NCBI RefSeq assembly: GCF_013141765.1 | Contig: NZ_WHOD01000003.1 | Location: forward strand, 157,893-221,892 | Direction of reading: 5' to 3' | DNA length: 64,000 nt | DNA from: Paenibacillus foliorum | Lineage (GTDB): Bacteria; Bacillota; Bacilli; Paenibacillales; NBRC-103111 | Shown: piece by piece, positions 62,095 to 64,000 of the stretch | Layout: each line of letters opens with the position of its first letter | Numbering within the stretch: position 1 is the stretch's first letter | The notes under the pieces: model-generated | The model's input: only the letters and a program-made list of their open reading frames with translations | Database searches by the model: none | Told to the model about the DNA's origin: nothing | Translations under genes and position numbers: made by a program

Positions 62095-63162
62095 TTAGTC
62101 TAACAGAATCTGTTTGCCTTTATTTTTCATGGACAGCTTAAGCGCATCCAATACCTTCATCACTACAACGCTTCTCTCGCCGTTACTGATATAGGATTCT
62201 TTACCTTCAGCAATACATTCAAAAAAATGCTTGTACATCGCTGCATGTGTTTTTCCGCATGAGATAAGCGGTCTGGTTTCCGAGAGGTGACCCGCTTCAT
62301 GCTGCGTATAGATGCGTATGCAATCATCCGATTGCTCCTTATAGCATTTATTGACATCATACTTGATTAACCCCATATCTCCCTGGATGCTTACCTCATA
62401 TTCTGCTGGAGCCGCTGCTGATCTCATTGCTTTATACATAAAGCTGCTGCCGTTGTCGAATTGAATCAATGCCAAAGAGCAGTCGTCTACTTCATCGGCT
62501 TCCCTTTGCTCCAACGGAATAGAGATATTGTCATATTTGTAGTAACCCACACCCGTAACAGATACCGGCTTAGGATCACCTAGAAAGAACAGCGCCCATT
62601 CCACATTGTGAGAAGCGCTTTCCATACTGATGCCGTCGCCGCCAATTGTTTTGCGTTTGGAGCTGTCTGCGCTCCTTGGATACGATCGAGTGATGCTTAC
62701 GTTGAATACTTCACCCAGCTCATTATTATCGATCATCCGTTTGAACATAAGCATCTGATTTTGCAGCATGCCATTGGAGCCGACGATAAACACCTTTCCA
62801 CTTTCCTTCGCAGCCTTCATTACCTCCCGCATCTCAGTTTCATTCATCGTTGCAGGCTTCTCAAGGTATACATGTTTCCCAGCCTGAAGTGCATCAATTG
62901 CAATTGTTGCATGTGTGAACGTTGGTGTACAGATAGAGACCGCATTGATCTCGTCCATCGCAAGAAGTTGTTTATAATCTTCAAACGCATACGGAATAGT
63001 TAGATCTTCAGCTATTTTAGCCGCAAGTCCCGGCTTAGCGTCAGCTACCGCTAACAGCTGTACATGAGGATTATTAATAGAAGAGATCGATGGAATATGT
63101 CTTTGTACCGTAACTTTTCCCATACCAATGATCCCAAGTCTTATCTGTTTATTACTATGCAT
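62095..63162 (-). CDS. Gfo/Idh/MocA family oxidoreductase
   Basis: 355 residues. The Rossmann motif is LGIIGMGKVTVQRHIP, the family Lys-Pro motif is HVYLEKPATMNETEM, and a C-terminal alpha/beta substrate domain follows. It oxidises a sugar or polyol with NAD(P). SD AAGGGAG. It is the middle gene of a three-gene operon. Confidence 0.92.
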   Translation of the reverse strand: MHSNKQIRLGIIGMGKVTVQRHIPSISSINNPHVQLLAVADAKPGLAAKIAEDLTIPYAFEDYKQLLAMDEINAVSICTPTFTHATIAIDALQAGKHVYLEKPATMNETEMREVMKAAKESGKVFIVGSNGMLQNQMLMFKRMIDNNELGEVFNVSITRSYPRSADSSKRKTIGGDGISMESASHNVEWALFFLGDPKPVSVTGVGYYKYDNISIPLEQREADEVDDCSLALIQFDNGSSFMYKAMRSAAAPAEYEVSIQGDMGLIKYDVNKCYKEQSDDCIRIYTQHEAGHLSETRPLISCGKTHAAMYKHFFECIAEGKESYISNGERSVVVMKVLDALKLSMKNKGKQILLD

Positions 63163-63187
63163 ACCTAGTCATCTCCCTTAACTTAAT

Positions 63188-63904
63188 TTATTGTAATGTC
63201 GGAATGGAAGGGCTGCGAAGCTCAATGAGTCCGGTTCGATAGCCTCGTCTCAAGAGAAACGTTGCATTCCGCAAGCACGGCTGAAAATGCCCCCCTAACA
63301 CTGCATCCGCTTCCATTTTGGACAAACGATTTAGTGATTTTAAATAGAGACCTGCATCAAAATCCTCAGCTACTGTAACTCCCAGTTTAGGTTGGCCATT
63401 TGGACCGGACATGACCGTATCTCCAGTGAATAAAATCACTTTGCCATGATTAATTAGCTTATAAATGACAGAACCACGAGAATGTCCAGGCGTATGAATA
63501 ATTTCAAAAGAAAGTCCAGCGATTGTTATAACGTCTCCGTCCTTTACTTTCACATCAACAGGACATGGAACAAAATTTTGCTTATAGGAATAATATAGGG
63601 TCCTCTCATCCCCTAGCTCTATGCCCTCCGCATCACCTGCACCGGCAATTAATTGGGTACCCTTCTTGCTGAAGATATGGGCGTTGCCGCAATGGTCAAA
63701 ATGGGAATGGGTAAGCAGCAGATGACTGACCGGATAATGGTCCAACCCCCATGATGCCAAATTGTGTTCGATCAGCTTATAGTCTTCATCCCCAGTCCCA
63801 CAATCTATCATCACGATGGACTCTTGTCCCATGACAGCGTAAACATTAGACGACACGCCATAGGGCTGGCCACTTAATAAATAGACATCCTTCATTATCT
63901 GCAT
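63188..63904 (-). CDS. MBL-fold metallo-hydrolase
   Basis: 238 residues. The metal motif THSHFDH (HxHxDH), a later HTPGHSRGS with a ligand His, and TGDTVMSG with the bridging Asp are present, plus GGHFQP near the end. Relatives hydrolyse thioesters, lactones or phosphodiesters; with the neighbours, a sugar lactone is plausible (inference). ATG 63904 has SD GGGGGA; ATG 63925 is possible. It is first in the operon. Confidence 0.9.
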   Translation of the reverse strand: MQIMKDVYLLSGQPYGVSSNVYAVMGQESIVMIDCGTGDEDYKLIEHNLASWGLDHYPVSHLLLTHSHFDHCGNAHIFSKKGTQLIAGAGDAEGIELGDERTLYYSYKQNFVPCPVDVKVKDGDVITIAGLSFEIIHTPGHSRGSVIYKLINHGKVILFTGDTVMSGPNGQPKLGVTVAEDFDAGLYLKSLNRLSKMEADAVLGGHFQPCLRNATFLLRRGYRTGLIELRSPSIPTLQ

Positions 63905-63925
63905 AAGAAGTCCCCCATCTTCCAT

Positions 63926-64000
63926 TCAATTATTTACCAAGTATAACCCAGTTATTTCATCGAATACTACTATTACACCAATAAAAAAGGAGTGATTACC
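63926..64000. other. Divergent intergenic region at the right edge
   Basis: It contains the promoter region of the metallo-hydrolase operon. The last 20 nt (AAAAAAGGAGTGATTACC) look like an SD for a plus-strand gene starting just outside the window. Confidence 0.4.

Overview
The window looks like chromosome of a spore-forming, facultatively fermentative Paenibacillus or close relative. The evidence is three LplB/YtcP-type sugar importers without ATPases, large AraC regulators carrying their own membrane sensor, S-layer homology (SLH) domains, a GerA-type germination operon and an FNR-style anaerobic cluster. Nearly all genes lie on the minus strand. I saw no tRNA, rRNA, CRISPR array, prophage or intact insertion sequence.

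1-3.1 kb: the 5' end of a MutS2-like ATPase gene sits behind a ~325-nt leader with its own promoter, a 7-codon leader peptide, mutually exclusive hairpins and two terminators. Next come a ThuA-like gene, a short-chain dehydrogenase and the stub of a second ThuA-like gene. 3.1-9.4 kb: sugar importer 1 (binding lipoprotein, two permeases) and its membrane-anchored AraC regulator. 9.5-12 kb: a HEAT-repeat protein, an acidic unknown protein, and a non-coding stretch with a decayed prmA fragment and copy A of an interspersed repeat. 12-20.5 kb: importer 2, a YesN/YesM two-component pair and a GH130 mannoside phosphorylase; a shared promoter block lies before both transcription units. 20.5-21.2 kb: repeat copy B and three degenerate tandem copies of the 3' end of adhE.

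21-33 kb: an anaerobic cluster (adhE, hpf, three hemerythrin-like genes, doxX, uspA, a formate/nitrite channel, a chemoreceptor, pflA, pflB). Five promoters share a TGTGA-N6-TCACA-like site placed 21-22 nt before the -10 element, so the block reads as one FNR regulon in five transcription units. 33-46 kb: a secreted discoidin/dockerin-like protein, a NarL-type two-component pair, an S66 peptidase, a Gly/His-rich LysM protein, repeat copy C, htrA, an AI-2E family transporter and a gerABC operon.

46-58 kb: importer 3 in one apparent operon with a 1812-residue SLH-anchored beta-helix protein, with an AraC regulator upstream. This suggests polysaccharide binding or cleavage at the cell surface coupled to uptake. 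58-64 kb: a PadR/DUF2812 pair, a formylglycine-generating-enzyme-like protein, a DUF4180 protein, a deletion junction joining a MalT-like gene to a TetR gene, and a small sugar-catabolism operon (metallo-hydrolase, Gfo/Idh/MocA dehydrogenase, sugar isomerase).

Starts were chosen by Shine-Dalgarno (SD) spacing; alternatives are given where the choice is open. Functions are read from recognised motifs, without database searches.
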